Part shown: piece by piece, positions 18,810 to 27,523 of the stretch
How positions within the stretch are numbered: the first letter of the stretch is position 1
Layout: each line of letters begins with the position of its first letter
Assembly: GCF_025966695.1 (NCBI RefSeq)
Contig: NZ_JAOEIY010000006.1
Span: forward strand, 62,001 to 126,000
DNA: 64,000 nucleotides
Source of the DNA: Stutzerimonas sp. S1
Lineage (GTDB): Bacteria > Pseudomonadota > Gammaproteobacteria > Pseudomonadales > Pseudomonadaceae
Direction of reading: 5' to 3'
The notes under the pieces: model-generated
The model's input: only the letters and a program-made list of their open reading frames with translations
Databases searched by the model: none
Told to the model about the DNA's origin: nothing
Program-made: the position numbers and the translations under genes

Positions 18810-19625
18810 TCACTTCGCCGGCTTGCGGTTTCTCACGTAGAGGTCCTTGCCGCCGGTGGCGGTGCTGCCACGCGCTTCCAGTTCAAAACGCGCGGGCTGC
18901 GCCTTGATCAGCTCGCTGAGCTTCGTGCAGCCGTACAGGCGGGGGTCGAATGCCGGCCGCAGCTTGCTGATGTTCTGCCCGAGGGTGCCCAGCTGGATCC
19001 AGTCGTCTTCGTCGGACAGGTCCTCGAGCACCTTGGCGATGAAGTCCACCGGCACCTGCTGGCATTTGATCGGTGCGCTCTTGTCGCTGCCTTTGGCCGG
19101 CTTGCTGGGTTCGGTCGGTGCGGCGACTTTCTCGGCAGGTGCGGGTTCGGCGGCGAGTTTCGGCGCATCGGCACGCAGGATTTCGGTGTAGATGAACTTG
19201 TCGCAGGCGGAAACGAACGGCGAGGGCGTCTTCTGCTCGCCGAAGCCGTAGACCGTCAGGCCCTCCTCGCGGATGCGCGCGGCCAGGCGGGTGAAGTCGC
19301 TGTCGCTGGATACCAGGCAGAAACCGTCGAAGCGCCGGGTGTAGAGCAGGTCCATGGCGTCGATGATCAGCGAGCTGTCGGTGGCGTTCTTGCCCGAGGT
19401 GTAGGCGAACTGCTGGATGGGCTGGATCGAGTGGTCGAGCAGCACCTTCTTCCAGCTGCCGAGGTTGGGCTTGGTCCAGTCGCCGTAGATGCGCTTGACG
19501 CTGGCGACGCCGTACTTGGCGATCTCCTCGAACAGCCCCTCGACGATAGCGGCGGGGGCGTTGTCGGCATCGATCAGTACGGCAAGGTGTTTCTGCTGGT
19601 TCGGGGGGGTGGGCTTGGCGGCCAT
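18810..19625 (-). CDS. NYN (PIN-like) domain protein with C-terminal OST-HTH/LOTUS-like domain
   Basis: The 271-residue protein has an N-terminal NYN nuclease-like domain. Conserved acidic positions occur in LAVLIDADNAPAAIVEGL (residues about 14-31), SLIIDAMDLLY and CLVSSDSDFTRLAARIRE, the typical Asp tetrad. A Pro/Ala linker (about residues 155-190) leads to a C-terminal OST-HTH/LOTUS-type module (VDFIAKVLEDLSDEDDWIQL, then YGCTKLSELIKAQP). LabA/MARF1-like proteins of this design bind and may cut RNA. The substrate is unknown. Start MAAKPTPPNQQ was chosen because upstream in-frame sequence lacks similarity. Confidence 0.88.
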   Translation of the reverse strand: MAAKPTPPNQQKHLAVLIDADNAPAAIVEGLFEEIAKYGVASVKRIYGDWTKPNLGSWKKVLLDHSIQPIQQFAYTSGKNATDSSLIIDAMDLLYTRRFDGFCLVSSDSDFTRLAARIREEGLTVYGFGEQKTPSPFVSACDKFIYTEILRADAPKLAAEPAPAEKVAAPTEPSKPAKGSDKSAPIKCQQVPVDFIAKVLEDLSDEDDWIQLGTLGQNISKLRPAFDPRLYGCTKLSELIKAQPARFELEARGSTATGGKDLYVRNRKPAK

Positions 19626-19763
19626 GGTTCGTCCCTGGGACTGGATATGCCCCCGACCATAACGCCGACCGCTGGGCGAAGGCCATAGGCGGCGTACTGG
19701 ACGGTGCATGCCGAACGGGCGGTGGCGGGTTAGCATGCGCGCTTTTGTCGACAGAGAACGGGC

Positions 19764-20459
19764 ATGGAACTGCGCGGCACATTGAAGAGCTGGAATGACC
19801 AGAAGGGCTTCGGCTTCATTCGTCCGGAGCGGGGCGGCGAGGATGTGTTCGCGCATATCTCGGCGGTGCATGGCGAGCGCCGGCCGCTGGTGGGCGACCG
19901 CGTGCTCTACGTGGTGGGGCGTGACGACCGGGGACGCGTGCGCGCCGAGCATGTCCGGCTGGATGCACCGCCGACGCTGGACCAGCCGGCGATCCGCCAG
20001 CGTCCGGCCGGTTCGCGACCGGCTGAGCGGCATTCTGCGCGACCGACGCGGCGGTTGTTCGCCAGCGTGCAGAACCTGCCGGGCAAGCTGCTGGTGTTCG
20101 CACTGCTGTGTGCGTTGCCGCTGTTGGGCAGTTTGTTCCGTCTGGGTTCGGTGCTGCCACTGGTGGTCTATGCGACCGCCAGCCTGCTGACCTTCTTTCT
20201 CTATTGGCGCGACAAGCACAGCGCGCTGAAGGATCGCTGGCGCACCCCGGAATCCACTCTGCATGTATTCGAGCTGGCCGGCGGCTGGCCGGGTGCACTG
20301 CTGGCGCAGCAGCTGTTTCGCCACAAGACGCGCAAGCTCGGCTATCAGCTGCTGTTCTGGCTGATCGTGGTGTTGCACCAGGCGTTCTGGATCGATCTGC
20401 TGTTCATCGGCGGTGCCGTCACTCGCGAGCGCTGGGACTGGTTGCTGCGCCTGTTCTGA
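19764..20459 (+). CDS. Cold-shock-domain/DUF1294 fusion membrane protein
   Basis: The 231-residue protein joins a cold-shock-like nucleic-acid-binding domain (residues 1-66; RNP1-like KGFGFIRP and DVFAHIS) to a DUF1294 membrane domain by a basic Arg/Pro linker. The DUF1294 part has helices at about 100-135 and 188-210 and the signature YWRDKHSALKDRWRTPESTL. It would tether an RNA- or DNA-binding domain to the inner membrane. The fusion is widespread in proteobacteria; its role is unknown. A bidirectional terminator follows immediately. Confidence 0.9.
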   Translation: MELRGTLKSWNDQKGFGFIRPERGGEDVFAHISAVHGERRPLVGDRVLYVVGRDDRGRVRAEHVRLDAPPTLDQPAIRQRPAGSRPAERHSARPTRRLFASVQNLPGKLLVFALLCALPLLGSLFRLGSVLPLVVYATASLLTFFLYWRDKHSALKDRWRTPESTLHVFELAGGWPGALLAQQLFRHKTRKLGYQLLFWLIVVLHQAFWIDLLFIGGAVTRERWDWLLRLF

Positions 20460-20462
20460 AAC

Positions 20463-20492
20463 GCAAAAGCCCGGCATGGGCCGGGCTTTTGC
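20463..20492. terminator. Bidirectional rho-independent terminator
   Basis: The hairpin AAAAGCCCGGC-ATG-GGCCGGGCTTTT has an A-run on one side and a T-run on the other. It serves both the CSD-DUF1294 gene and the convergent yjdM gene. Confidence 0.88.
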
Positions 20493-20506
20493 GCGAGCGC
20501 TGTGGC

Positions 20507-20851
20507 TCAGACTTTCTTGACGAATTCGGACTTCAGCTTCATCGCGCCGATGCCGTCGATCTTGCAATCGATGTCGTGGTCGCCGTCGCACAGGCGGATG
20601 TTCTTCACCTTGGTGCCGACCTTGACCACCAGCGACGAGCCCTTGACCTTGAGGTCCTTGATCACGGTGACGGTGTCGCCGTCCTGCAGGGTGTTGCCGA
20701 CCGAGTCCTTGATCACCTTGTCGCTGTCGCCTGCGGCGTCGACGCTTTCGGTGGCGGACCACTCATGGGCGCACTCGGGGCAGACCAGCATCTGACCGTC
20801 TTCGTAGGTGTATTCGGAGTTGCATTTGGGGCAGGGCGGCAGAGTGCTCAC
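20507..20851 (-). CDS. yjdM: YjdM/PhnA-family zinc-ribbon protein
   Basis: This 114-residue protein has an N-terminal zinc ribbon ([13 protein letters not shown] and [10 protein letters not shown], CxxC...CxxC) and the PhnA C-terminal domain. The C-terminal domain shows [20 protein letters not shown] and [19 protein letters not shown]. Once called alkylphosphonate-uptake protein PhnA, the family is now YjdM with unsettled function; it is not phosphonoacetate hydrolase. It is monocistronic and ends at the shared terminator. Confidence 0.92.
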   Translation of the reverse strand: MSTLPPCPKCNSEYTYEDGQMLVCPECAHEWSATESVDAAGDSDKVIKDSVGNTLQDGDTVTVIKDLKVKGSSLVVKVGTKVKNIRLCDGDHDIDCKIDGIGAMKLKSEFVKKV

Positions 20852-20981
20852 GGCAGGTCCTCAGAGGCGGGATTGCGGAAAGCCACGCATTGTATAAGGT
20901 TTTGTTACATTTTTGGGGCTGACGCATTACTCGGTGGGCCTTCCGTGGCTCCGTTGCGTCGATTTTGCTCGTCGGGAGGGC

Positions 20982-21485
20982 TTATTTCACTGCGGCGAGA
21001 CGCTCGCTGCCGGTGCGCAGCTCGCGGTAGCGCTGTTCCAGCTCGCGGCGAATTTCGCGGCGCTGGTAGGCCTGGGCGAAGCGGCGCTGCTGCTCGGCGG
21101 TCTTCGGATTCAGCGGCGGTACCGGCACCGGCTTGCCGTCCTCGCCGAGGGCGACCATGGTGAAGAAGCAGCTGTTGGTATGGCGTACGGTCTTCTCGCG
21201 AATGTCTTCGGTGACGACCTTGATGCCGATCTCCATGGAGGTGGTGCCGGTGTAGTTGACCGAGGCGAGGAAGGTGACCAGTTCGCCGACATGCACCGGC
21301 TGGCGGAACACCACCTGATCCACCGAGAGTGTCACGACGTACTGGCCGGCATAGCGGCTGGCGCAGGCATAGGCGACTTCGTCGAGATACTTGAGCAGCG
21401 TGCCGCCATGGACGTTGCCGGAAAAATTGGCTTTGTCCGGGGTCATGAGTACGGTCATGGTCAGCTCTGCATGTCCATCTAGCAT
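20982..21485 (-). CDS. Acyl-CoA thioesterase (hotdog fold, YciA/BFIT type)
   Basis: The 167-residue hotdog thioesterase has the catalytic-region sequence NFSGNVHGGTLLKYLDEVAY (Asn/Asp and Gly-rich helix start). The family strands VVTLSVDQVVFRQPV and HTNSCFFTMVAL follow. The start MLDGHAELTM was preferred because the conserved domain begins there. GAGGAG lies 11 bases upstream, and a GTG three codons earlier or a long upstream extension are alternatives. It would hydrolyse acyl-CoA esters in the cytoplasm; chain preference is unknown. Confidence 0.85.
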   Translation of the reverse strand: MLDGHAELTMTVLMTPDKANFSGNVHGGTLLKYLDEVAYACASRYAGQYVVTLSVDQVVFRQPVHVGELVTFLASVNYTGTTSMEIGIKVVTEDIREKTVRHTNSCFFTMVALGEDGKPVPVPPLNPKTAEQQRRFAQAYQRREIRRELEQRYRELRTGSERLAAVK

Positions 21486-21823
21486 GGGGGTCACGGCTCC
21501 TCGTGGGTGAAGGGCTGCTACTTTAGTCGAATGCGTAGCGCCCGTGTGCGGCAATTTCAAATCCGGCTCATCATTTTTTTCGATCGTCAATGCGGCGCAG
21601 GCGCGCAGCGCTGATGTCTGGCGCTAACGGCGGGCGCAATGGCCCGATCGACGCTCCGCGCCCATTCCTCTGAGGTGACATGTGACGGCGTTCGCAAAAG
21701 GCCTCGGGCGGCGCGACCCCGGCACTTTTTGTTGATTTGTGCCGGGGTCCGGCGGGTTGCGCATACCTATAGTCGGGCGCTTGAAAGCGACCCCACTGGC
21801 CTACCTCGGTACTGGATGACCCC
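21486..21823. other. Intergenic region between thioesterase and cytochrome c genes
   Basis: These 338 bases between divergent genes presumably hold both promoters. I see no convincing operator, RNA gene or repeat, and the small open frames show no coding character. Confidence 0.5.
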
Positions 21824-22504
21824 ATGCGCGTTCTTGTCCTTGCTCTGCTTAGCTGCCTCGCCCCGTTCTCCCATGCCAGCGAAGAGGCGATGGAGCGTTT
21901 CAACTATCTGATGGCCGACGACACGCGCCGCCAGCAGGCTTATGCCGCGGGCCAGGAGCGGTCGCTGTTCTGCAGCTACTGTCATGGCGAGACCGGCAAC
22001 AGCAAGCGCAAGCACATCCCCAACCTGGCGGCGCAGAATCCGCTGTACCTGTTCCATTCCTTCGAGAAGTTCGCCAGCGGCGAGCGCGTCGACTTCGTGA
22101 TGTCCAAGCTGGCGGAAAATCTGACGCTGGAGGATCGGGTGAACGTCGCGGTGTACTTCAGCCAGCAGAAGGTCAATCCACCTGCGGATGCGCCGAACGA
22201 GCCGCTGCGCAAGACCGGCGAGAAGATCTTCCAGACCACCTGCACCGGCTGCCACGGCGCCCACGCCGAGGGCATGGAAACCATGCCGCGCCTGGCTGGC
22301 CAGCCTGACGAGTACATCCGCAAGGCGCTGACGCGCTTCCGCGAGAATGACCCCAGCCGCGCCGGCTCGGTGATGATGCCGATTGCCAGCAAGCTGTCCG
22401 TGGCCGATATCAACGCCCTGGCCGCCTACCTCTCGCAACTGCAGCTTAGCCCGGCCGAGGAACACGCCAGCCTCAGCCGGATCCGCAAGGTCGCCGCTCA
22501 GTAA
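21824..22504 (+). CDS. Di-haem cytochrome c (c4-like), periplasmic
   Basis: The 226-residue protein has a signal peptide (MRVLVLALLSCLAPFSHA-S) and two haem-binding motifs, CSYCH (about residue 50) and CTGCH (about residue 137). Met-rich axial-ligand candidates are in VMSKLAENL and VMMPIASKL. This two-domain layout is like cytochrome c4, which passes electrons to oxidases or nitrite/nitric oxide reductases. It stands alone; the last bases overlap the convergent codA stop. The electron partner cannot be read from the context. Confidence 0.88.
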   Translation: MRVLVLALLSCLAPFSHASEEAMERFNYLMADDTRRQQAYAAGQERSLFCSYCHGETGNSKRKHIPNLAAQNPLYLFHSFEKFASGERVDFVMSKLAENLTLEDRVNVAVYFSQQKVNPPADAPNEPLRKTGEKIFQTTCTGCHGAHAEGMETMPRLAGQPDEYIRKALTRFRENDPSRAGSVMMPIASKLSVADINALAAYLSQLQLSPAEEHASLSRIRKVAAQ

Positions 22505-23733
22505 CGCTGGATCTGCGCCGGCGTGCGGCGCATCAGCACCTCCCCATTGCGCACCGAAAGCAGGGCATGGCCCTGGGTGCGCAGCATCTCGTAGTCATCC
22601 GGCGCCGACAGCACCAGCAGGCTGGCCGGCCGCCCTGCCTCCAGCCCGTAGCGTTCGCCCAGGTTCAGGGTGCGCGCGCTGTTGTCGGTGATCAGGTCCA
22701 GGCCGCGCTGCAGGTCCTCGTAGCCGAGCATGTGGCAGATGTGCAGCCCGGCTTCGAGGATGCGCAGGATGTTGCCGTTGCCCAGTGGGTACCAAGGATC
22801 GACGATGGAATCCTGACCGAAGCAGATGTTCATCCCGGCGCGGTCTATCTCGGCCACACGGGTCAGGCCGCGACGCTTGGGATAGGTATCGAAGCGGCCC
22901 TGCAGGTGGATGCTCTCGGTCGGGCAGGAAACGAAGTTGATCTTCGACATCTTGAGCAGACGGAACAGCTTGGAGCAGTAGGCGTTGTCGTAGGAGCCCA
23001 TCGCCGTGGTGTGGCTGGCGGTGACCCGCTCGCCCATCTCGCGTACCCGTGCCTCTTCGGCGAGCACTTCGAGAAAGCGCGACTGCGGGTCGTCGGTTTC
23101 GTCGCAGTGCACGTCCACCAGGCAGCCGGTGCGCTCGGCCAGGTCCATGAGGAACTTGATCGAGCTGACGCCCTGGTCGCGGGTGTTCTCGAAGTGCGGA
23201 ATGCCGCCGACCACATCGGCGCCCATGGCGATCGCCTCGGTCATCAGCTCGCGACCGCCCTTGAACGACTCGATGCCCTCCTGCGGAAAGGCGACGATCT
23301 GCAGGTCGATCAGGTGGCGGGTTTCCTCGCGCACCTCGAGCATGGATTTGAGCGCCGACAGCGTCGGATCGGTGACGTCGACATGGGTGCGCACATGCTG
23401 GATGCCGTGGTCGACCAGCATGTCGATGGTTTTCTTCGCTCGGGCCTTGGTGTCCTCGTGGGTCACCAGCGCCTTGCGCTCGCCCCAGCGTTCGATGCCC
23501 TCGAACAGCGTGCCGCTCATGTTCCAGGCCGGCTCGCCGGCAGTAAGGGTGGCGTCGAGGTGGATGTGCGGCTCGATGAAGGGCGGCACCACCAGATTGC
23601 TGGCGGCGTCGATGTCGCCCTCATTGGCTTCGGCCGGCGCCTGCTGCGCGCTGATGGCGGCGATGCGCGCGCCGTCCAGTTCGATGCGGTACAGACCGCT
23701 GCGGCCGCGCAGGCGGGCGTTGAGGATGTTCAT
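22498..23733 (-). CDS. codA: Cytosine deaminase
   Basis: The 411-residue amidohydrolase-superfamily enzyme starts MNILNARLRGRSG. Metal ligands and catalytic residues are visible: PHIHLDA (HxH, about residue 61), VDVHCDETDD (His plus general acid/base Glu), TASHTTAMGSYD and CFGQDSIVDPWYP (Asp). It deaminates cytosine to uracil plus ammonia in the cytoplasm, so with codB it feeds the Rut pathway. It lies 13 bases after codB in the order codBA. Creatinine- or isoguanine-type activities are known for the family, but the codB linkage favours cytosine. Confidence 0.92.
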   Translation of the reverse strand: MNILNARLRGRSGLYRIELDGARIAAISAQQAPAEANEGDIDAASNLVVPPFIEPHIHLDATLTAGEPAWNMSGTLFEGIERWGERKALVTHEDTKARAKKTIDMLVDHGIQHVRTHVDVTDPTLSALKSMLEVREETRHLIDLQIVAFPQEGIESFKGGRELMTEAIAMGADVVGGIPHFENTRDQGVSSIKFLMDLAERTGCLVDVHCDETDDPQSRFLEVLAEEARVREMGERVTASHTTAMGSYDNAYCSKLFRLLKMSKINFVSCPTESIHLQGRFDTYPKRRGLTRVAEIDRAGMNICFGQDSIVDPWYPLGNGNILRILEAGLHICHMLGYEDLQRGLDLITDNSARTLNLGERYGLEAGRPASLLVLSAPDDYEMLRTQGHALLSVRNGEVLMRRTPAQIQRY

Positions 23734-23746
23734 GGTGGCTCCTTGA

Positions 23747-25024
23747 TCAGCGTGCGTCGGTTTGCGTCGGCACTGTGCGCGACAGGGCCAGGCGCTGGCC
23801 CTCGTACAGCACAATATAGGCCGCGGCGGCCACCAGTATGCCGACGATGGGCGCCACCCAGGGCGAGAAGTAGGCGCAGGCCGCGCCCAGCACATAGGCC
23901 GCCAGGCCCACGCTGTTGTACTTCGGCAGGCGCGCCTCGGCCAGTTTCGGATACTGCCCGCGATGGCGGTAGAAATAGTCGGCCATGATCACGCCGCCGA
24001 TGGGCGGGATGATCGAGCCGAGCAGGATCAGGAACGGGATCAGCAACTCGTACATGCCGCCCAGTGCCAGCAGCGTGCCGACGAAGGCGCCGCCCAGGGT
24101 CACCAGGCGACGGCGCTCGGTGCGCAGCAGGTTGCAGCCGGCGGCGGCAAAGTTGTAGATGGTGTTGTCCTGCGTGGTCCAGAGGTTGAGAAAGAGCATC
24201 ACCACCGCGGCCATCGACAGGCCCTGCAGCACCAGCACTTCGACGATGTCCGGCTGCTGGTAGACGATTGCTCCGTAGGCGCCGGCGACGATCATCAGGC
24301 CGTTGCCGATGAAGAAGCCGATCAAACTGGCCCATACGGCGACCTTGCTGCTGCGGGCGAAGCGCGTCCAGTTGGTGGCCTGGGTCGCGCCGCTGACAAA
24401 GGTGCCGAAGATCATGGTGATCGCCATGCCGAGGGTCAGGCTGTCGCCCGGCTGCACCGCCAGTAGGCCGTCCAGCCCGCCAATGTCGCGGGTGGCAGTC
24501 CACAGCGAGGCAATCAGCAGAATCAGCATCGCTGGCACCGCGATGCGCGAGAGCAGGTCGAGGCCCTTGTAGCCGACGAAGGCGGTCAGGCAGAAGCCGA
24601 AGCCGAACAGCACCATCAACGGCAGCGTCCAGCTTTCCGGCAACGCCAGCAGGCGCACCAGGACGATGGCGATGGTCGCCGTGCCCCAGGCGTACCAGCC
24701 GATCTGGGTGAAGCCGAGCAGGAAATCGGAAAGCCGACTACCGACCTCGCCGAAGCAGAAGCGCCCCATCAGCACCGAGTTCAGCCCGCTGCGGCAGGCG
24801 ATCAGCCCGAGCGCGGCGGCATAGAGGCCGAGCAGCAGGTTGCCGATCACCGCGGCCCAGAGCATGGTCTTGAAGTCGAAGGCCAGGCCGATCTTGCCGC
24901 CGGCGAACATGGTGGCGGTGAAGAAGGTGAAGCCGAACAGCAGGATGGAGGTGGACCACAGCCCCTTGCGCGCGCCGGCGGGCACTTCGCTCAGGGGGTA
25001 GTCGGTATCGACGGGCTGTTTCAT
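23747..25024 (-). CDS. codB: Cytosine permease (NCS1 family)
   Basis: The 425-residue NCS1 transporter has about 12 membrane segments. The start MKQPVDTDYPLSEVPAGARK begins the conserved CodB N-terminus; a long upstream in-frame stretch is not conserved. Family segments are GGKIGLAFDFKTMLWAAVIG near residue 42 and WTTQDNTIYNFAAAGCNLLR near residue 290. It imports cytosine by cation symport. It is the first gene of codBA, behind a sigma-54-type promoter with NtrC-like and weak RutR-like sites. Confidence 0.93.
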   Translation of the reverse strand: MKQPVDTDYPLSEVPAGARKGLWSTSILLFGFTFFTATMFAGGKIGLAFDFKTMLWAAVIGNLLLGLYAAALGLIACRSGLNSVLMGRFCFGEVGSRLSDFLLGFTQIGWYAWGTATIAIVLVRLLALPESWTLPLMVLFGFGFCLTAFVGYKGLDLLSRIAVPAMLILLIASLWTATRDIGGLDGLLAVQPGDSLTLGMAITMIFGTFVSGATQATNWTRFARSSKVAVWASLIGFFIGNGLMIVAGAYGAIVYQQPDIVEVLVLQGLSMAAVVMLFLNLWTTQDNTIYNFAAAGCNLLRTERRRLVTLGGAFVGTLLALGGMYELLIPFLILLGSIIPPIGGVIMADYFYRHRGQYPKLAEARLPKYNSVGLAAYVLGAACAYFSPWVAPIVGILVAAAAYIVLYEGQRLALSRTVPTQTDAR

Positions 25025-25057
25025 GGTGGATGCTCCGCAAGGTGGATGCAGCCAGAT

Positions 25058-25073
25058 TGCAGATGCCATGCCA
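25058..25073 (-). promoter_or_regulatory. Sigma-54-type promoter of codBA
   Basis: Read toward codB the sequence is TGGCATGGCATCTGCA, with GG-N10-GC spacing and a TGGCAT -24 element. It lies 34 bases before the codB start and fits nitrogen control of cytosine use. Confidence 0.6.
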
Positions 25074-25076
25074 TTG

Positions 25077-25092
25077 CTGACCGATCGGCCAA
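25077..25092. promoter_or_regulatory. Weak RutR-like box at codBA
   Basis: Read toward codB the sequence is TTGGCCGATCGGTCAG, matching about 10 of 14 fixed positions of TTGACCAnnTGGTCAA. It abuts the -24 element, where a repressor could block the promoter. It is weaker than the rut box. Confidence 0.35.
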
Positions 25093-25158
25093 CTCGGCGC
25101 GTGGGCAATGACGCTGCCGTTGCTGCTGATTCGTGCCGGTGCGTCGAGCTGTCCAGAT

Positions 25159-25173
25159 GCACCGAGATGGCGC
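25159..25173. promoter_or_regulatory. NtrC-like site upstream of codBA
   Basis: GCACCGAGATGGCGC matches GCAC-N7-GTGC with one mismatch. It is centred about 106 bases upstream of the -12 element, a spacing close to that at the rut and oxygenase operons. Confidence 0.45.
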
Positions 25174-25312
25174 CTCGGGCGAAGTTCCGGCAAGCGGAGC
25201 GACATTTTCTCTATCGCGCTGTTCGGCTTATTCAATTGGGGCATCAAAGCTGCGCCTCTTAGGCTTTCCGACGCGCCATAAGCGCATCAGAAAAATCGAA
25301 GAGGAATCACCC

Positions 25313-26851
25313 ATGTCCCGTATGACCTTCGGCTCCACGCCAGCGCGCCTTGCGCTGGGCGCTATTTCCGTGAGCCTCCTTGCGCTGTCCGCCCACGCTG
25401 CCCCGCTGACCCGCGACAATGGCGCGCCGGTCGGCAACAACCAGAACTCCCAGACCGCCGGCCCCAACGGCCCGACCCTGCTGCAGGACGTGCAGCTGCT
25501 GCAGAAGCTGCAGCGCTTCGGTCGCGAGCGCGTGCCCGAGCGCGTCGTGCATGCCCGTGGCACCGGTGCCCATGGCGAGTTCACCGCCACCGAAGACATC
25601 TCCGAGCTGACCCTGGCCAAGGTCTTCGAGAAGGGCAGCACCACCCCGGTGTTCGTGCGCTTCTCCACCGTGGTGCACGGCCTGCACTCGCCGGAAACCC
25701 TGCGCGACCCGCGCGGCTTCGCCACCAAGTTCTACACCGCCGATGGCAACTGGGACCTAGTTGGCAACAACTTCCCGACCTTCTTCATCCGCGACGCCAT
25801 CAAGTTCCCGGACATGGTCCACTCGTTCAAGCCGGACCCGCGCACCAACCTGGATGACGACAGCCGCCGCTTCGACTTCCTCTCGCATCATCCCGAATCG
25901 ACCCGCACCCTGACCCTGCTGTACTCCAATCAGGGCACCCCGGCCAGCTACCGGATGATGGACGGCAATGGCGTACACGCCTACAAGTTCGTCAACGACG
26001 AGGGCGAAACCCACTATGTGAAGTTCCGCTGGAAGAGCCTGCAGGGCCTGAAGAACCTCGACCCGAAAGAGAACGAGGCGATGCAGGGCAAGGACTACAG
26101 CCACCTCTCCCGCGATCTGGTCACCGCCATCGACAACGGCGATTACCCTAAGTGGGACCTGATGATCCAGGTGCTCAAGCCGGAGGATCTGGCCAAGTTC
26201 GACTTCGATCCGCTGGACGCCACAAAGATCTGGCCTGACGTGCCCGAGCGCAAGATCGGCCAGATGGTGCTGAACAAGAACCCGGACAACATCTTCCAGG
26301 AAACCGAGCAGGTCGCCATGGCGCCGGCCAACCTGGTGCCGGGCATCGAGCCGTCCGAGGACCGCCTGCTGCAGGGCCGTCTGTTCTCCTACGCCGACAC
26401 CCAGATGTACCGCGTCGGTGCCAATGGCATGAGCCTGCCGATCAACCGCCCGAAGGTGCCGGTCAACAACGGCAACCAGGACGGCCAGCTGAACGCCGGC
26501 CACACCACCAGCAGCGTCAACTACCAGCCGAGCCGTCGCGAGAACCGCGAGGAAACCCCGCGCGCCGTTTACAGCAAGCTGGAACTGAGCGGCACCACCC
26601 AGCAGGCGCCGATCCAGCGTCAGCAGAACTTCAAGCAGGCCGGCGATCTGTATCGCTCGTTCAGCAAGAAGGAGCAGACCGACCTGATCAACACCCTGGG
26701 CGGCGAGCTGGCCAAGGCGGACGACGAGGCCAAGCACATCCTGCTGTCGTTCTTCTACAAGGCCGACACCAACTACGGCGAGGGCCTGACCAAGGTCGCC
26801 AAGGCCGACCTCAAGCGGGTCAAGGCGCTGGCCGCCGAGCTCAAGGACTAA
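25313..26851 (+). CDS. katB: Periplasmic catalase KatB
   Basis: The 512-residue monofunctional haem catalase has a Sec signal peptide (MSRMTFGSTPARLALGAISV, then SLLALSAHA-A). The catalytic His lies in VVHARGTGAHGEF, Asn in VGNNFPTFFIRDAIKFPD, and the haem-ligand Tyr in LFSYADTQMYRVG. It is a small-subunit clade catalase that removes hydrogen peroxide in the periplasm. P. aeruginosa katB is peroxide-inducible and followed by ankB, exactly as here. Start chosen at the Met with GAGGAA about 9 bases upstream; the frame stays open further upstream without similarity. No clear OxyR site was identified. Confidence 0.93.
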   Translation: MSRMTFGSTPARLALGAISVSLLALSAHAAPLTRDNGAPVGNNQNSQTAGPNGPTLLQDVQLLQKLQRFGRERVPERVVHARGTGAHGEFTATEDISELTLAKVFEKGSTTPVFVRFSTVVHGLHSPETLRDPRGFATKFYTADGNWDLVGNNFPTFFIRDAIKFPDMVHSFKPDPRTNLDDDSRRFDFLSHHPESTRTLTLLYSNQGTPASYRMMDGNGVHAYKFVNDEGETHYVKFRWKSLQGLKNLDPKENEAMQGKDYSHLSRDLVTAIDNGDYPKWDLMIQVLKPEDLAKFDFDPLDATKIWPDVPERKIGQMVLNKNPDNIFQETEQVAMAPANLVPGIEPSEDRLLQGRLFSYADTQMYRVGANGMSLPINRPKVPVNNGNQDGQLNAGHTTSSVNYQPSRRENREETPRAVYSKLELSGTTQQAPIQRQQNFKQAGDLYRSFSKKEQTDLINTLGGELAKADDEAKHILLSFFYKADTNYGEGLTKVAKADLKRVKALAAELKD

Positions 26852-26917
26852 GGTCCCCGGACCGGCGCCCGGCATGCAGTGGAGGCTCCTTTGCGCTGCA
26901 TGGGCGTCGGTTGTTTC

Positions 26918-26950
26918 GACCCGGGTCGGGCGATGGCCCGGGTCTTTTTT
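26918..26950 (+). terminator. Rho-independent terminator between katB and ankB
   Basis: GACCCGGG and CCCGGGTC form a strong stem followed by TTTTTT. It ends katB transcription while the ankB ribosome-binding site starts only a few bases later, so ankB is reached by read-through or from an internal promoter. Confidence 0.8.
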
Positions 26951-26964
26951 ATCGTGGAGGCAAT

Positions 26965-27519
26965 ATGCAAGGTCTTTTGCTGATGGCAGCGCTGCTGTTG
27001 GGCAGCGGGGCCGCATTGGCCGCCGATGGCCCGCTGGCGAATGCTGTGGACACGCCCGAGGCGGTCCAGCAGCAGTTGCGCGACTACTTCTTCAATGCCG
27101 CGCGCTTCGGCGATAACGAGATTCTCGACGAATTCATCCAGGCCGGTTACGACCTGAACACTGCCGACGACAAGGGCTATACCGCCCTGATCCTGGCGGC
27201 CTACAACGGCCACGGCGAGACGGTGGAGCGCCTGCTCGCCGCCGGGGCCGATGCCTGCGCCGAGGACAAACGCGGCAACACCGCCTTGCTCGGGGCCATC
27301 TTCAAGGGTGAACTCGGCATCGCCAAGCGCCTGCTGGCCACCGAGTGCGATCCCAACCAGCGCAACAACGCCGGGCAGACGCCGGCGATGTACGCCGCGC
27401 TGTTCCAGCGCGAGGCATTGCTCCAGGCGCTGCGCGAGCGTGGTGCGGACCTGAACGCGGCGGACCCGTTGGGCAACAGCGTGGAAAGCCTGGCGCGCGG
27501 GGAGATCCGCACCCGCTGA
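26965..27519 (+). CDS. ankB: AnkB-like periplasmic ankyrin-repeat protein
   Basis: The 184-residue protein has a signal peptide (MQGLLLMAALLLGSGAALA-A) and four to five ankyrin repeats, including DDKGYTALILAAYNGHGETV and GNTALLGAIFKGELGIAKRL. GTGGAGG lies about 5 bases before the start. In P. aeruginosa the AnkB partner is needed for full KatB catalase activity, perhaps as an assembly or anchoring factor. A terminator separates it from katB. Confidence 0.88.
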   Translation: MQGLLLMAALLLGSGAALAADGPLANAVDTPEAVQQQLRDYFFNAARFGDNEILDEFIQAGYDLNTADDKGYTALILAAYNGHGETVERLLAAGADACAEDKRGNTALLGAIFKGELGIAKRLLATECDPNQRNNAGQTPAMYAALFQREALLQALRERGADLNAADPLGNSVESLARGEIRTR

Positions 27520-27523
27520 TCCC

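Noticed and set aside
25313-26851. Catalase as a cytoplasmic KatA
   Set aside because: A clear signal peptide and the ankB neighbour point to the periplasmic KatB type.
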